Below, one piece after another: positions 40,072 through 51,853 of a DNA stretch of 64,000 nt. Every line of letters begins with the position of its first letter. Position 1 is the stretch's first letter. The stretch spans positions 12,530,797 to 12,594,796 of the forward strand of contig NC_033622.1 of the NCBI RefSeq assembly GCF_001540865.1, in the 5' to 3' direction. The notes under the pieces were generated by a model that was not told where the DNA came from, did no database searches, and worked only from the letters and a program-made list of their open reading frames with translations. The DNA is from Ananas comosus. Taxonomy: Eukaryota > Streptophyta > Magnoliopsida > Poales > Bromeliaceae. Both the position numbers and the translations under genes were made by a program.

Positions 40072-41852
40072 TCTCGCACATTCTCGATTTTAATGCAAGT
40101 TTATCGAATTAATTTGATCTTGATCTTGATCTTGATCTTGTGAAGACATATTTTGGGTTGTGCTGTATCTGGGAAGCGTTTGGTACTAAGCTTTCTCCCC
40201 ATAGAAATTGAGTCGGATAAATGAATAAATCTTTAATATTTTATTAAAGACTAGAATGTTATAAGCGTACTTGTAACAATGGTTAGAAAAACAAAATGAT
40301 GAGACAGAAGGGGTAGTACAATTTTAACTGTTGAGTGTTGATTGATAATCCACATCCTACCAAATATTTACGAGCTTATGAGATGATTAAGAAGCATTAT
40401 TATTATCGGACAAAAGTCCGATAGTTCAGAGTCTTCGACCTTAGTAAAGTAATAGGATGGATCGTGATTTGTGTACAGGTCATGAATGCGGGTCTGCAGA
40501 GTTCTTGCTAATACTTCAATTCCCTTTGAATTGGATGGCCTTTCAATACCACACACACTCTCTCAATGAAAACACGCATGCTCCCAAACAACCTCTCAAA
40601 ACAGATTAAAATTGTCAACCATAATCCACCGTATTTAATTGTCCTGTGGACTGTTATTTTTTCAAAGTTTTTTTTTTTCAAACTTTAGGATTAAAAGTCC
40701 AAGGCCACGTGTATGAGATACATGCAGCCTGTACTTCTCTGTTTGAAAAGTAATAGTAATATACTAGTGTAGTGACTCGCGTGTAACACGCGTGTAGATA
40801 CTGTTAAAATAAAAATTTATAAAGAATAAAATATCAGTTTAGTACAAAAATAGTAAATATAGTTTATATTATAGACAAATATTTTTTTAAAAATAAAATT
40901 ATAATAAAAAAATTTTATCATTTCAATAAAACTATTAAATCTTATGTAAAAGAAGTAGCATATTATACAAATAAATGATTAAAATTATTTTTATAACATA
41001 ATAATCAAATGAGAAAAGAAAATGAGAAAAAAAATAGGCCCACTCTTCTCCAAATTAAAGGGGTGGGTACAGGTAGGATGTTGCTGTGAGGACTAATGTA
41101 TACGTATAGATATAGAAATCAGCATTTGCTGTTAACGAACTAATTTATTAAAAATTGCTTATATTGTACTAGTAGAGCTTACCTAGTCTCTGTTCTTTAA
41201 GTTTTTTGTGTGAGCTTCTATCTTCAATTATATTTTAGGTATTAATTAATATATCAGTTTTTATGACCTTACATCTATAGATATAATTTATTTATTAACA
41301 TTAACATTAATTATATTTAATAAAAAATACTTTATTTATAGATAAAATTTATAATATTTTACAAACTCTACACCTAAATGGTTGAATTTATATCTTGAAA
41401 TTATGTCATACTTATCTCCTCCTAATTTACACTTTTTCACTAATTAATACTACCATATATATTATTTTCTAAAATATTATAAAATTTATTTGTAAGTATA
41501 GAAATAGAATGATTAATATTTAATAAATAAATTGTAAAATAGCATATTTAGAATCATTACCTTATATATATATATATATATATATTAATTTCCGGTGGTT
41601 ACTTTTCCACCATCCTTAATTATGTCCTTAATAATTTATGGTACACAAGTTGGTGAACAATGCTACATCACTGCGCCTCAACTCGTCCTCTTTTCGCGGA
41701 GCGATCCCCTTCCCCTGTTAAACTTCCCCCACCCAACCCAACCAACTTGTCTCCGTCCTCTATAAATATATATCCAAAGGCCGGAGCAAAGCGAAGCGTA
41801 TCAAAATCCTAACCCCAGTTCACCGTTCCCCTCCACCTCACCTCCGATCGCC
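40072..41852. other. Intergenic between CXE1 and CXE2
   Basis: No coding region. A hexanucleotide run (ATCTTG)n lies just after CXE1 at about 40115-40141. At about 40765-40800 a perfect short palindrome CGCGTGTAACACGCG lies inside an AT-rich repeat-like stretch. An (AT)n tract lies at about 41562-41584. The final 100 bases hold the CXE2 core promoter and leader. Confidence 0.55.
41761..41768 (+). promoter_or_regulatory. Likely TATA box of CXE2
   Basis: TATAAATA lies 92 bases before the CXE2 start codon, with a C-rich leader after it. Spacing would put the transcription start near 41790-41800. No experimental support; position and sequence only. Confidence 0.55.
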
Positions 41853-42821
41853 ATGGATCCCGACTCCGAGCTCCAATTCGACTTCCCCCCCTTCCTCCGC
41901 CTCTACAAGAGCGGCCGCGTCGAGCGCCTCGACGGCACCGGATTCGTCCGCGCCGACGCCGACCCCGATCCCGCCATGGGCGTCGTCTCCAAGGACGTCC
42001 CCATCGACCCCGACCGCGGCGTCTCCGCTCGCCTCTACCTCCCCGCCGGCGGCGAGGCGGCGGCGGCGGCGACGGCGAAGCTCCCGATCGTCGTCTACTT
42101 CCACGGCGGCGCCTTCTGCATCGAGTCGCCCTTCTCCCCGCAGTACCACCGCTACCTCACCTCCCTCGCCGCCGCGGCGGGGGTCGTCGCCGTCTCCGTC
42201 CACTACCGCCTCGCCCCCGAGCACCCGCTCCCCGCCGCCTACGACGACGCCTGGGCCGCGCTCAAATGGGCCGCGTCCAACGCCGCCTCCGGCCCCGAGC
42301 CCTGGCTCGCCGCGCGCGGGGACCTCCGCCGCCTCTTCCTCGCCGGCGACAGCGCCGGCGCCAACATCGCCCACAACATGGCCGTGCGAGCCGCGGCGAA
42401 GGAGGAGGACCTAGGGTTCGCGATCAAGGGCCTGGTGCTGATGAACCCGTACTTCTGGGGCAAGGATCCGGTCGGGGAGGAGACGCGGGACGCGGAGGTG
42501 CGGGCGCGGATGGAGAGCACGTGGGGGTTCGTGTGCGGCGGGAGGTACGGGATCGAGCACCCCTTCGTAGATCCGTGGGGGTCGCCACGGGCGTGGAGGG
42601 AGCTCGCGAGCGAGCGCGTGCTGGTGACGGTGTCGGAGATGGACCTCTTCAGAGAGCGTGGAAAAGCGTACGCCGAGGGATTAGAGAAGAGCGGGTGGAG
42701 AGGGGAGGTGCAGGTGTACGAGACCGAGGGGGAGGATCACGTTTACTACCTCTCTCAGCCCCACTCCAAAAAGGCTCTCAACGAGTTGCAGGTCGTCGCC
42801 TCCTTCATCAATCGCCCTTGA
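41853..42821 (+). CDS. CXE/HSL-type carboxylesterase 2 (322 aa, intronless)
   Basis: Closest paralogue of CXE1; the first 20 codons and part of the leader are nearly the same at the DNA level. Triad and motifs: HGGAF (84-88), GDSAG with Ser167, Asp264 in SEMDLFRERG and His296 in GEDHVY. The conserved APEHPLPAAYDDAWAAL block (121-137) is followed by the complete loop SNAASGPEPWLAARG that CXE1 lacks. Length is normal for plant CXE proteins. It would act as a cytosolic or nuclear esterase, or as a non-catalytic binder like its GID1 relatives; the full triad favours an enzyme. It lacks the N-terminal lid features expected of a gibberellin receptor. Confidence 0.9.
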   Translation: MDPDSELQFDFPPFLRLYKSGRVERLDGTGFVRADADPDPAMGVVSKDVPIDPDRGVSARLYLPAGGEAAAAATAKLPIVVYFHGGAFCIESPFSPQYHRYLTSLAAAAGVVAVSVHYRLAPEHPLPAAYDDAWAALKWAASNAASGPEPWLAARGDLRRLFLAGDSAGANIAHNMAVRAAAKEEDLGFAIKGLVLMNPYFWGKDPVGEETRDAEVRARMESTWGFVCGGRYGIEHPFVDPWGSPRAWRELASERVLVTVSEMDLFRERGKAYAEGLEKSGWRGEVQVYETEGEDHVYYLSQPHSKKALNELQVVASFINRP

Positions 42822-44341
42822 TGAGTTGATTCATTCTCACTCTCATCATTATACTGTTTAATTTCTTCTTATTAATTAGTGTCCTCGTAATCGTATAAGC
42901 TTCGCTTCGCTTCGCGTAGTGTGGGTGTGTAACGCTTCGTTTTCTCTCATTTTGATACTATCATTATTATTATTATTATCACTAAGCTTCTGTATTTCTG
43001 ATGTAGCAAACTTCGCGAATGTATGAATCCTAAGCAAAGAATAATCAAACCTAGAATAATTTTCTCTCTTTGCTGCTGGTTAGCCTCTTATTAAGTGACT
43101 GCAAAATTTTCAAGCAACTTAGTTTGGTATGCTGAGGAAAGGTTTCAGAGTGGGTGGCTGGTGAAAGGAGCACATGGATTAAATAAGCTTGGGTAATATA
43201 CCCGTATTAACAAAACTAAAAACAATTGACTTTGTGGCTTTAAAAGAGTTTCACCTTCACACAAATTAATCAATATCTGTTTGTTTGGTTACCAAGTTCA
43301 CCCGCTCCCGAGGGGATATATTGAACCAGTATTATATATATTGCGCATAATATATATTATTAGTTAAGCCAACAAACGTGCATATACGCCACCAAAACTT
43401 AGTGGTTGTTTTTGACGTAGAGGAGTAGGCGTGTCTCCTTCGGAAGTGTCTTGACTTCTGCTTACATTATTAGGTTTAGTGTCCAAACAAACAAGCTGTA
43501 CTATCATCTTGCTTTGGCAACAGAAAAAAGGGTTTCATCAGCCAAGGGCTCCACAGGTCATTAACTCATCAGCAGCTTATTTCAACTATATTGACATTTA
43601 CTTGCAAACTAATTATACCAAATTTTTTCATTTGTCCTTTTTTCCTGTAAAATGACGCATCTATTGTTATATTATCTAATAAGGTTTTCGACTAAGGTAG
43701 GAGATGTCATCAATACCTTGTGTCTTAGAGACTAATTGAGTGGCTGGAGTTTTTTTAGAAATATTTCATAGAAAGTTTGTAATTATTTTTGTTGAAGTGC
43801 AATTATCTTCTATCTTGTATCTTTCACTATTCGTTCTGATGTTCACGAGTCCTAAAACTACTCATGTCCTAAGTACTCTCGGCTACAGAGTTATGATTGA
43901 TCTGTTGATCTAATGCTCATATGATTTGGGAACTTTTTTTTTTTCCTTAAGACAAAAAGACTTTAATTCTCGTAGAAGAGATAAATTAATAATTTGACTT
44001 GTCAATCAGTAAGTTAGTTGCTTTTCTCAACATTAGAGAGTTAGAAATTTGGTCATTTGTAGATTACCTAGCATTGCACTACATGTTGCCTTTTCTTCCT
44101 TGATTGTTTAATTAGTTCAGATGCTCTTCTAATTATCTACTGGTTTCAAAGGAAAGGAAGAGAACCTTAAAAACTAAACTGTTACTTTATCGTGCACTTG
44201 TGCCAACCAAAAAGGCATGCATTCAAAACTTGGTCCCTCGAACAATGCAGCTCCTTTTTGATGTCTTAGCACGTGAAGTACACTAACCCAAAAAGAAAAA
44301 GAAAAAGAAAAAGAAAAGAAAAGAAAAGAAAAAAAATGGCA

Positions 44342-44425
44342 AGAAACTAAATGGTCAGTATTCGATATTTCAAATTTGAAATCTAGTTGGTCCACGTTTT
44401 CAAATAAATTTATTTCTGAAAAAAT
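44342..44425 (+). mobile_element. SINE fragment, degenerate
   Basis: It aligns with the SINE family from the second half of the head (GGTCAGTATTCGATATTTCA, AATTTGAAATCTAGTTGGT) through the body AAATAAATTTATTTCTGAAA. The 3' hairpin is lost. Confidence 0.5.
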
Positions 44426-45180
44426 AAACGAAAACTCACTTAAATTTCAGTCTGTCACCATCATAGACTTTTTGAGTTTGCTCCATCCAGGCCAAACGGT
44501 TTGCTTGGTTCATACACACGTTCTGTTGACACAAAAGCTGGGCCAAATGGCGCCATTTCACATTCACTCAACTTTGATTTTGCCATCTTTATTAGATTCT
44601 AACGTTCAAACCTGCGGATGCGATCCACGCATGCAATATTGTTAAAAGGGACGGGAATCGGGAGTGAGCAATTACATCGAAAGCATCCGGAAGCGTGTGT
44701 GGACTGTGTGTCGCAAAGTCGCTCATTTTGGATTTATCAGCGAGCAATGGGTATTAGGTTAGGGCCTGTTTAATTCAAGCAAAACTTTTTATATTTTGCA
44801 TCTTAAATTTTAAAATAATATAATAGATCTCTCCGAACTACGGTCTAATTATGCTTAGCCATTCAGATCTTAAAAAGTAACACCAAGGCCATGCCATAAT
44901 ATTTTTCATTACTGAAACAAGATCATGTGACAATGAAATGCTATCGAACATAAGATTGTGTGTGAGAAACTATACATTTCTTTACTTGCAAAGCAATCTT
45001 TTGTTTGATAGCATTTTATTATTATAGCATGATACTTTTGTTTGATAGCATTTTATTATATCATGATCTTTTTTCCATAACAAAGAATATTATTTTGGTG
45101 AGTATCTTCATTAAGTAATTAATTATACCTTTTATTAGTTGTAATACATTTCAATTAGCCCCCTAAATTCAATTTCTTGC

Positions 45181-45660
45181 GGGGGCGTTTGACTCGACGT
45201 AATTGTAAATACAATAATTATAATACATGTATTTTGTTTGATGGGACATAGTAAAAAAGTGTTATAGCTATAAATACTTTATTTGGTTGCATGCAGTTGA
45301 GCAGTATATGTATATAAATTTATATCATTTTGTATGTGAGGTTGTGAGATTACTCCCTATATGGGAAAGGACAAATTAAAATTATTTAAAAGGCTATTAG
45401 GAAGGTAAGCTTATCTTTGGTTAAAATTATTCTCTTCAATTGTTGTGGTTGAAACTGCCGTCAATTTGGGCCTAGTTTCAACTTTCAGCCAGTAATGCTG
45501 ATCCTCTACGCATAGTTGCAACTATAGCAATTGAATACAAATGCATAAAAAAAAAAAATACCAGATTTAGATCTACATGTAATTACAACTATAGTGCAGT
45601 TAAAACCATTTTAATATGTCAAAATAAATAAACATGGATATTTAAGTGTCAAACGACCGT
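45181..45660. mobile_element. MITE with GGGCGTTTGACTC ends
   Basis: The left end reads GGGGGCGTTTGACTCGACG. The right end, on the other strand, reads ACGGTCGTTTGACACTTAA. The inverted repeat covers about 13 bases around CGTTTGAC. The interior is AT-rich and non-coding. The target-site duplication is not clear. Confidence 0.5.
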
Positions 45661-45846
45661 TATGAACTATAATTCAATAAAAATTTTACAAAAATTAGGA
45701 ACACATTGGTAACTTTAATTTTTTTGAAGTTTAGACGACTAAGGCGTAATTTGATAATGTTGTGAGAAGAGCATCATTTTTTTTAAAAAAAAAATTAAGA
45801 AAAATTGAAGGGCGCTACGGACCTTTCCTTTTATATCATAAAATTA

Positions 45847-46160
45847 AGGGAAAACTTCAAAAACCCCCTCTGTGGTTCCACACTTTTTCATTTTAGTACC
45901 CTGTGGTTTAAAGTGTATCAAGTTAGTACCCTGTGGTTTCTCACTTTATCACTTTAGTACTCTGTGGTTTCACACTTTATCACTTTAGTACCCTATAGTT
46001 TAAAAAACCACAGGGTACTAATTTGATACAAAATCAAAACCACAGGGTACTAAAGTGATAAAGTGAGAAACCACAATGTACTAACTTGATACATTTTAAA
46101 CCACATGGTACTAAAGTGAAAAAAATTGAGACCACAAGGGGGGTTTTTGAAGTTTTCCCT
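45847..46160. mobile_element. Foldback MITE with 7-bp target-site duplication
   Basis: The ends are AGGGAAAACTTCAAAAACCC and, on the other strand, AGGGAAAACTTCAAAAACCC, i.e. a near-perfect terminal inverted repeat. The interior repeats TTTAGTACCCTGTGGTTT-like phrases first in one orientation, then in the other, so the whole 314 bp can fold on itself. It is flanked by AAAATTA at 45840-45846 and 46161-46167. Same family as 27003-27435. Confidence 0.8.
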
Positions 46161-46536
46161 AAAATTAAAGTGGAAATCACTAGTGATGAAGTATATAGGC
46201 ATTATCAAGCTAGAACTAAGCACACTTAACCTAATAGTTTAGATGAGTTTATTCCTCTATAAATATGTGTATAAAGTTTTATTTTAATTAAAATTTTTAT
46301 TATTTTAAAGAGAAATATTTCGATCTCGATCTTTTTACTTAAACCAACTAAACAAAATGAAGAGCCCGGCCCAGGCCAGCCCGTTCCATCCGGGCCGCAG
46401 GGCCGAGCTCCACGGCCTATCGGATAATCCGCCCCCGTATTAGACCCGTCCGCGAAGTCAAACCTGCTACTGCCTACCCCACCCGATCCACGAACTGAGA
46501 GAGCTTCCTCTGACTAGTCTGCCATTTTCGCCAGAA

Positions 46537-47481
46537 ATGGATCCGGACACCGAAGTCCAATTTGAGTTTCCGGGCCTGATCCGCTGCTACAAGAGCGGCC
46601 GCGTCGAGCGCTCCGCCGCCCCGGCGCCCGCCCCGCCGTCGCTGGACCCGATCACCGGCGTCGCCTCCCGGGACGTCGCCCTCGACGCCTCCTCCGCACC
46701 TCTCCGCGCTCGCCTCTACCTCCCCTCCCTCCTCGCCCACGAGCAGGAGCAGGAGCAGGAGCAGGAGCGGAAGCTCCCTCTCCTCGTCTACTTCCATGGC
46801 GGCGGCTTCGTCGTCGGCTCCGCCTCCGCCCCCGCCGAGCACTCCTTCCTCAACCTCCTCTGCGCCCGCGCCGGCGCCCTCGCCCTCTCCGTCGACTACC
46901 GCCTCGCCCCCGAGCACCCGCTCCCCGCCGCCTACGACGACGCCCTCGCCGCGCTCCGCTGGGCCACCTCCGCAGCGCCCGCGCCCGATCCCTGGCTGTC
47001 CCGCCACGCCGACCTCACCCGCGTCTTCTCGATCGGCTTCAGCGCCGGCGCCAACATCGCCTACAACGTCGCACGGGCGCTTCCCCCGGGCGCGCTGAAG
47101 GGGCTCGTTCTGATCCACCCCCTCCTCCTCTCCAGCGCTCTGTCCCCGTCCGAGCCCCGGGACGCGGCGCTCAGGGCGAAGATAGAGGAGGGGTGGCGGT
47201 TCGTGTGCCCCGGCACGTGCGGGGTGGACGACCCGCGCGTGAACCCCATGGGACCGGGCTTGAAGGATCTGGGGTGCGAGAGGGTGATGGTGTGCATCGC
47301 GGAGGACGAGTTGATGGAGCGGGGGAGGGCGTACTACGAGGCGCTGAGGGCGAGCGGGTGGGGCGGGAGCGCAGAGTTGGTGGAGTCGGAGGGCGAAGGG
47401 CACGAGTTCTTTCTCCAGAACCCGGGATCGGAGAAGGCGGTGGCAATGATGGAGCGCTTGGCCGCGTTCATCAATCGCTGA
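46537..47481 (+). CDS. CXE/HSL-type carboxylesterase 3, altered nucleophile elbow (314 aa, intronless)
   Basis: Third and most diverged member of the cluster, starting MDPDTEVQFEFPG. It has the standard oxyanion motif HGGGF (87-91). The nucleophile elbow reads GFSAG (Ser169) where CXE1 and CXE2 have GDSAG. The acid region is AEDELMERG (Asp257), one residue shorter than the usual AEKDxLRERG arrangement. His289 sits in GEGHEF. A short (EQ)n run at residues 69-76 is encoded by a (GAGCAG)n tract. The three catalytic-type residues are present, so it may be active, but the elbow change could alter substrate choice or rate. The full-length frame and conserved blocks YRLAPEHPLPAAYDDALAAL and GANIAYNVA argue against a pseudogene. 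Confidence 0.86.
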   Translation: MDPDTEVQFEFPGLIRCYKSGRVERSAAPAPAPPSLDPITGVASRDVALDASSAPLRARLYLPSLLAHEQEQEQEQERKLPLLVYFHGGGFVVGSASAPAEHSFLNLLCARAGALALSVDYRLAPEHPLPAAYDDALAALRWATSAAPAPDPWLSRHADLTRVFSIGFSAGANIAYNVARALPPGALKGLVLIHPLLLSSALSPSEPRDAALRAKIEEGWRFVCPGTCGVDDPRVNPMGPGLKDLGCERVMVCIAEDELMERGRAYYEALRASGWGGSAELVESEGEGHEFFLQNPGSEKAVAMMERLAAFINR

Positions 47482-50400
47482 AGTTGAGATCATATTCTTG
47501 CCAAAACAAAAAGAAATGGTTGGTTTCGCAACAATTTAGTAGCGCTGCTGTTATCTCCGAATGCTGCTGTTATAAGCTGTTTATGTGCTGATACTATGGC
47601 TTGTATAATATTTGTTGTTAGTACCTTAAATGTGAAGAAAATGTAATGTGATGATGCATTTGCACTCGAAATAAAAGTGTACATGACTATCGATATAAGA
47701 TTGGCCAATACTGATGCAGATTGGATATGATTGAGGCGGAGCTCGCTTCATATAATCCTTGTCGTGTGGTTACTTATTTTCTGCCGATTTTTGCGATTGA
47801 GTTTGACAATTCCCTGAAACTTGGATTTTTGGACATTCAATATAAATGGCGCAACGGTTGATAGAAGGGGAAATAACTGGGTTATTCTTATTCTTATCTG
47901 TTTAATGCATTCGCTAGCACATGTTAGGCAAGTGGAAAATTCAGACTTCCAAACACAGGTACCAAGAAGCAGGAAGGTAATAACTATGTTGAGACGTGAG
48001 ATTGACTGATTCGGTCCGCAGAGTTGCAGCAGCCTCTATTCTCTGCTTCTTGGAATTACAATTTCAGGTTTGTTAAAACTTTTCAAAGTATTTTCTAAAT
48101 AGTTTTCATTTTGATTTTGTGCTTTGATTGATCAATTCAGAGGCTTGATGGGGATGATGCAAGAATTGCCGATTACTCTGATTAGATTGCAGTACGAGCA
48201 CTGGCGTTCTCATTCCTGCTGTGCTAGCCGCACCAAACAAGGAGAACTGTCCACTTTTTACAGTGAAAGACATTCAGGATTTTCTCCCTAGTCAATAACT
48301 CATTATCTGGAAGTATTTTCTATGTTCAGGTAAGTCGCATATCATGTGATGTTCTAGCTGCGTGGTCAATTAACTGAGATTTCATGTTACTAACTTTGGA
48401 TTTTTCCTCCTTTTCCATGTGCCTTATATCCGTCTCTATTTTGTTTAGTACAATACTTGGCTGCTTTTGTACTAAAAACTGCTATTCATTGTTTCAATAC
48501 TACATCATGGCTAATACTAATTTGCCGACCATGCGGAGTGTGCACTATAAACATCTAGTTGAAACCTGTTCTACTCCAAATTTTGAAACCTTGTAAGTTA
48601 TCAATGTCACCATTTATTAGGGTACACAAATTATATGAAGTCCAAAATTAAATATATCTCTAAAATGCGTTATGTATAAAACCAATATCAAAAGATGCAG
48701 AAACTATTAGATGTTCATAAGAATGTACAGAAAAAATGAAAATCACCAAATCCGAGATGAGCTCAACACTTCAGTAGTGTCTGAACTGAATTAAAGAAGG
48801 CCTTTGCTTTTTCCCCCTTCAGTGCAAAACAAAAAAGTTAGGTGTGAGGGGGTTTCTCATGACAGGGGCTGATAATGAATGACATGATCTGTTTGTCCAC
48901 GAGAGGTATAAATCCATGTCATAACTAATTTTCCCCCTGACGAGCTTTCAATTATGATTATGTATGAAACGATTAATCGCATCATTGGTTAGGCTCGTGG
49001 ATAGACATCAGTCACATAGAATTGACTAGCCTGTATCATGTCTATATTCATCGTGTCAACAGCAATTACCTAACATCTGTGCGACAATTCAACAACCTCG
49101 TCGTCTCAAAAAGATCTTTATATCCTGGCTCAAATATGTGCTCTTATTACTAAATCAAAATAACTAATTTGGAAAATTTATACATTCATTCTGATGTTAT
49201 AGTAATACTTACAGATGGAGTTAAATGAACAAGATTAATCATTCGTCGTTTGAGTATCATGTATGATTTATAGGAAGGAAGTGAATACATAAATATTAGT
49301 TCAAGATATTTATCCAAGTTCACGAGGAGATATTATACGACTAAGGAGCCAGCACGATATCGATAGGCAATCCCTCTCTGATGTGTATGGATTCTGCAGT
49401 AATTTATTTGAAGTTTTAAGTTATCTTAATTTAGAAATCCTGTACAGAAATCTCAAAATAATGTTCGACTTTCGAAACAGCTAAGAAAAGATTCAAGTTG
49501 ATTTCAAAGAAGTTTCTTCTATATACAAGATGTATATTCAAATGAAATGTTGTGCCTTGAGAATGCAGATAATTCAATTGGTTTGAAAATAGGCATTCAA
49601 ATTTCTACTACCTATTCATGTTTTACCACTGAAAGTAACAATGAACAATGTGTGCCATGCAGTGGATAATGCATTTCTTCAACTACTTCTGTTGGAACTT
49701 CCTTGTCGTTGTATGATCGTCATAGACCGGGTGATTTAGATTCCGTCTAGTTTAATTGGGGCTTGCTGGAAATTAATAAGCTTAATAACTAAATTTAAAC
49801 AAGGAAAACTTTTCTGTTTTTCTTACATAAAGCTAATTCGTTCTTAGATGTGAATTTTTTGCTTTGAGATGCAAATTTTTTAAGCAAGCATTATTTTCAG
49901 TAATCCTCCTTTTTCTTTTAACTTCCACACGCTATAATCTCTTTTCTTGGAAACATAGATTTTTGATGTAGGACAAAATATAGGGTCCTCTATTTTAGAA
50001 GGATCCAAAATATGATTTATACTTTTTTTTAAAAGGTTTTGAATTTTTGGGAATTTTTGAAATTCTTTTTTGAATTTTTTTAAATTTTCAGAATTAAAAA
50101 AAAAGAAACCACAGTAATTACAAAAATTGAAACTTTTTTTTTAAAAAAAATCAGAAAAATTAAAAAAGAATAAAAATAAAAAAAATATATGGAAAATAAT
50201 AATGATTCACTCCTGAACTGAATCTGCTTCAGGACTAGATTCATGAATCTGCTTCAGGACTAGATTCACTCCAAGACGATGCATTTACGAAGTGAAAAAA
50301 AAGACATCATTGCCAAAACATTTGTCTTCATTATGGATTTATAAATTCATATTCATTATCATACACAAAAGTCTTATGCCTTATTTATATTATGCTAAAC

Positions 50401-51853
50401 TTTACCTATACAGAACCTAGGATTCAATCTTATCCTAAATAATCAATTTTTTCTAAAAAACCCTTATCTGGAGATTAACTGAAAAATGAAAATCTGAAAT
50501 AAAAACTAACTAGAAGACAAGATCAACTACTCAAATTTTATTTTTTAAAAAATAATGAATTCGATCGATTTAAACTGATTAACCAAATCGGGTCAGGCCA
50601 GTTCTACACCAATTTCAGTCGAAAGTTCATACATTTTCCTAGTATTTTCTTAGAACACTTTAAATTCTATAACTTTACAAATTTCGAAGTCCTTAAATAG
50701 TAGTCTTTTCTTTAGCTGTGAATGCTTTTTAGTATCATTAAATGCCAAACAACTGGTAGGAATCTAGTGTGCGTCGGTTCTAACAATCCAATTGATTTTG
50801 CATTTTTGAAAATAAATTTTGCTGATTAATACTATTGTAAGTCGTCCAAATACTAGTAATCGAAGCTTAGCGGCTGTGCAATGATAAAATCCCTCCATGA
50901 TGGATTTTATTACAATTTTGACTAATTTGCCATGGTTTCCGTCTCCTTTCGGTAGATGCTCTATTTCTTGAGAATAAAGATTGGTTTTCCGCTACCCGTG
51001 CAGAGAAAGGTACAAAGTGAGGGATCTCTCTTTGATGATTACATTGATACAGACCATCAGCCAACCTCTGCAGTTAATGGAAATTTAAAGCCTTAGCTGA
51101 AAAGGTTGACCAAGAATTAGAGAATTCGTTCTGCGACGATTTATGTTCAAAACTATCTATTACCTACTGAGTACTGATGGACCATATTGAACTGATTTGT
51201 TGTTAATCTTTTCTGCCCCTTACTTTAGAAGTGCTCCATTCGTTGCTCAGATCTTCTTGATCTTAGGAATCACGGAGAGACCAATCAGTGGATATCTTAG
51301 TGGCACTTGTCTAGTAATATTCCTATGGATCTGAATAAACTAGTCAAAAGAGGATGTTACTGTTCTGTTTTCTGGAAAATACAAAAGATAACAGTTTCGA
51401 ACAGCGGAGATTTAGGGTTTTAGGGTACCCTCTTGAGTATCTTGCTAGATTTTCTTCGATTCATAAACTACTGCATGACATGAACCTTTTTTTATCTTTT
51501 TACAATTCCTAAACTGAGAGGTCCATCAAGGAACAGGTGAAAAGAATATGTTCAACGCGAACTTGGATACGTATTTGCTTTTGCTGGTGTAATTATGATT
51601 TAGTACAAATGGGAGCTTCAAGGGAGTTTCAGAGTTTGCCGTTACAGCTGTTACGCTGCGCTCAGAGAGATCGTTAAAAATTTGACACATCGAATTTTCC
51701 CCATTCATTTTTGACCCCTCACATTTGATGTATAAATTTAGTAGCTAGCTTTATAATAGGATCTCACTTTTTTGGGAACTTTTTGCCATTATATATGTGG
51801 GGAAGTCATTGAACTGAGGTGTGTCAAATCTCTATCTCTCTCTCTCTCTCTAA
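47482..51853. other. Intergenic between CXE3 and the CEP gene
   Basis: I find no supported gene in this 4.4 kb. Short open frames (for example near 47821-48009 and 50867-51064) match nothing I recognise. A 24-base phrase (GAATCTGCTTCAGGACTAGA) is directly repeated at about 50220-50266. An A/T-rich stretch lies at 50030-50190. The CEP promoter occupies the end. Confidence 0.55.
51789..51796 (+). promoter_or_regulatory. Likely TATA box of the CEP gene
   Basis: TATATATG 65 bases before the start codon, followed by a (TC)n leader immediately upstream of the ATG. Inferred from sequence and spacing only. Confidence 0.5.

Larger units (their letters stand above)
42822..46536. other. Intergenic between CXE2 and CXE3, repeat-containing
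   Basis: No coding region. Holds a SINE fragment (44342-44425), an (AAAAG)n tract (about 44290-44330), a directly repeated phrase TTTTGTTTGATAGCATTTTA (about 44999 and 45030), a MITE at 45181-45660 and a foldback MITE at 45847-46160. The last 200 bases before CXE3 become GC-rich. Confidence 0.6.

Noticed and set aside
41838..42374. Antisense open frame over CXE2, and similar ones over CXE1 (39034-39639) and exon 1 of RBP45 (58575-59246)
   Set aside because: Shadows of GC-rich coding sequence; no recognisable domains, and the sense strand explains the openness.
46474..47493. Long antisense open frame (339 codons) over CXE3
   Set aside because: It mirrors a GC-rich sense gene with strong codon bias. 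The translation is Arg/Gly/Glu low complexity, and the sense frame has full CXE motifs.
47482..51853. Possible spliced gene near 48000-48300 and short open frames at 47821-48009 and 50867-51064
   Set aside because: Splice-like signals occur by chance, no conserved domain is seen and frames do not join into a sensible product.
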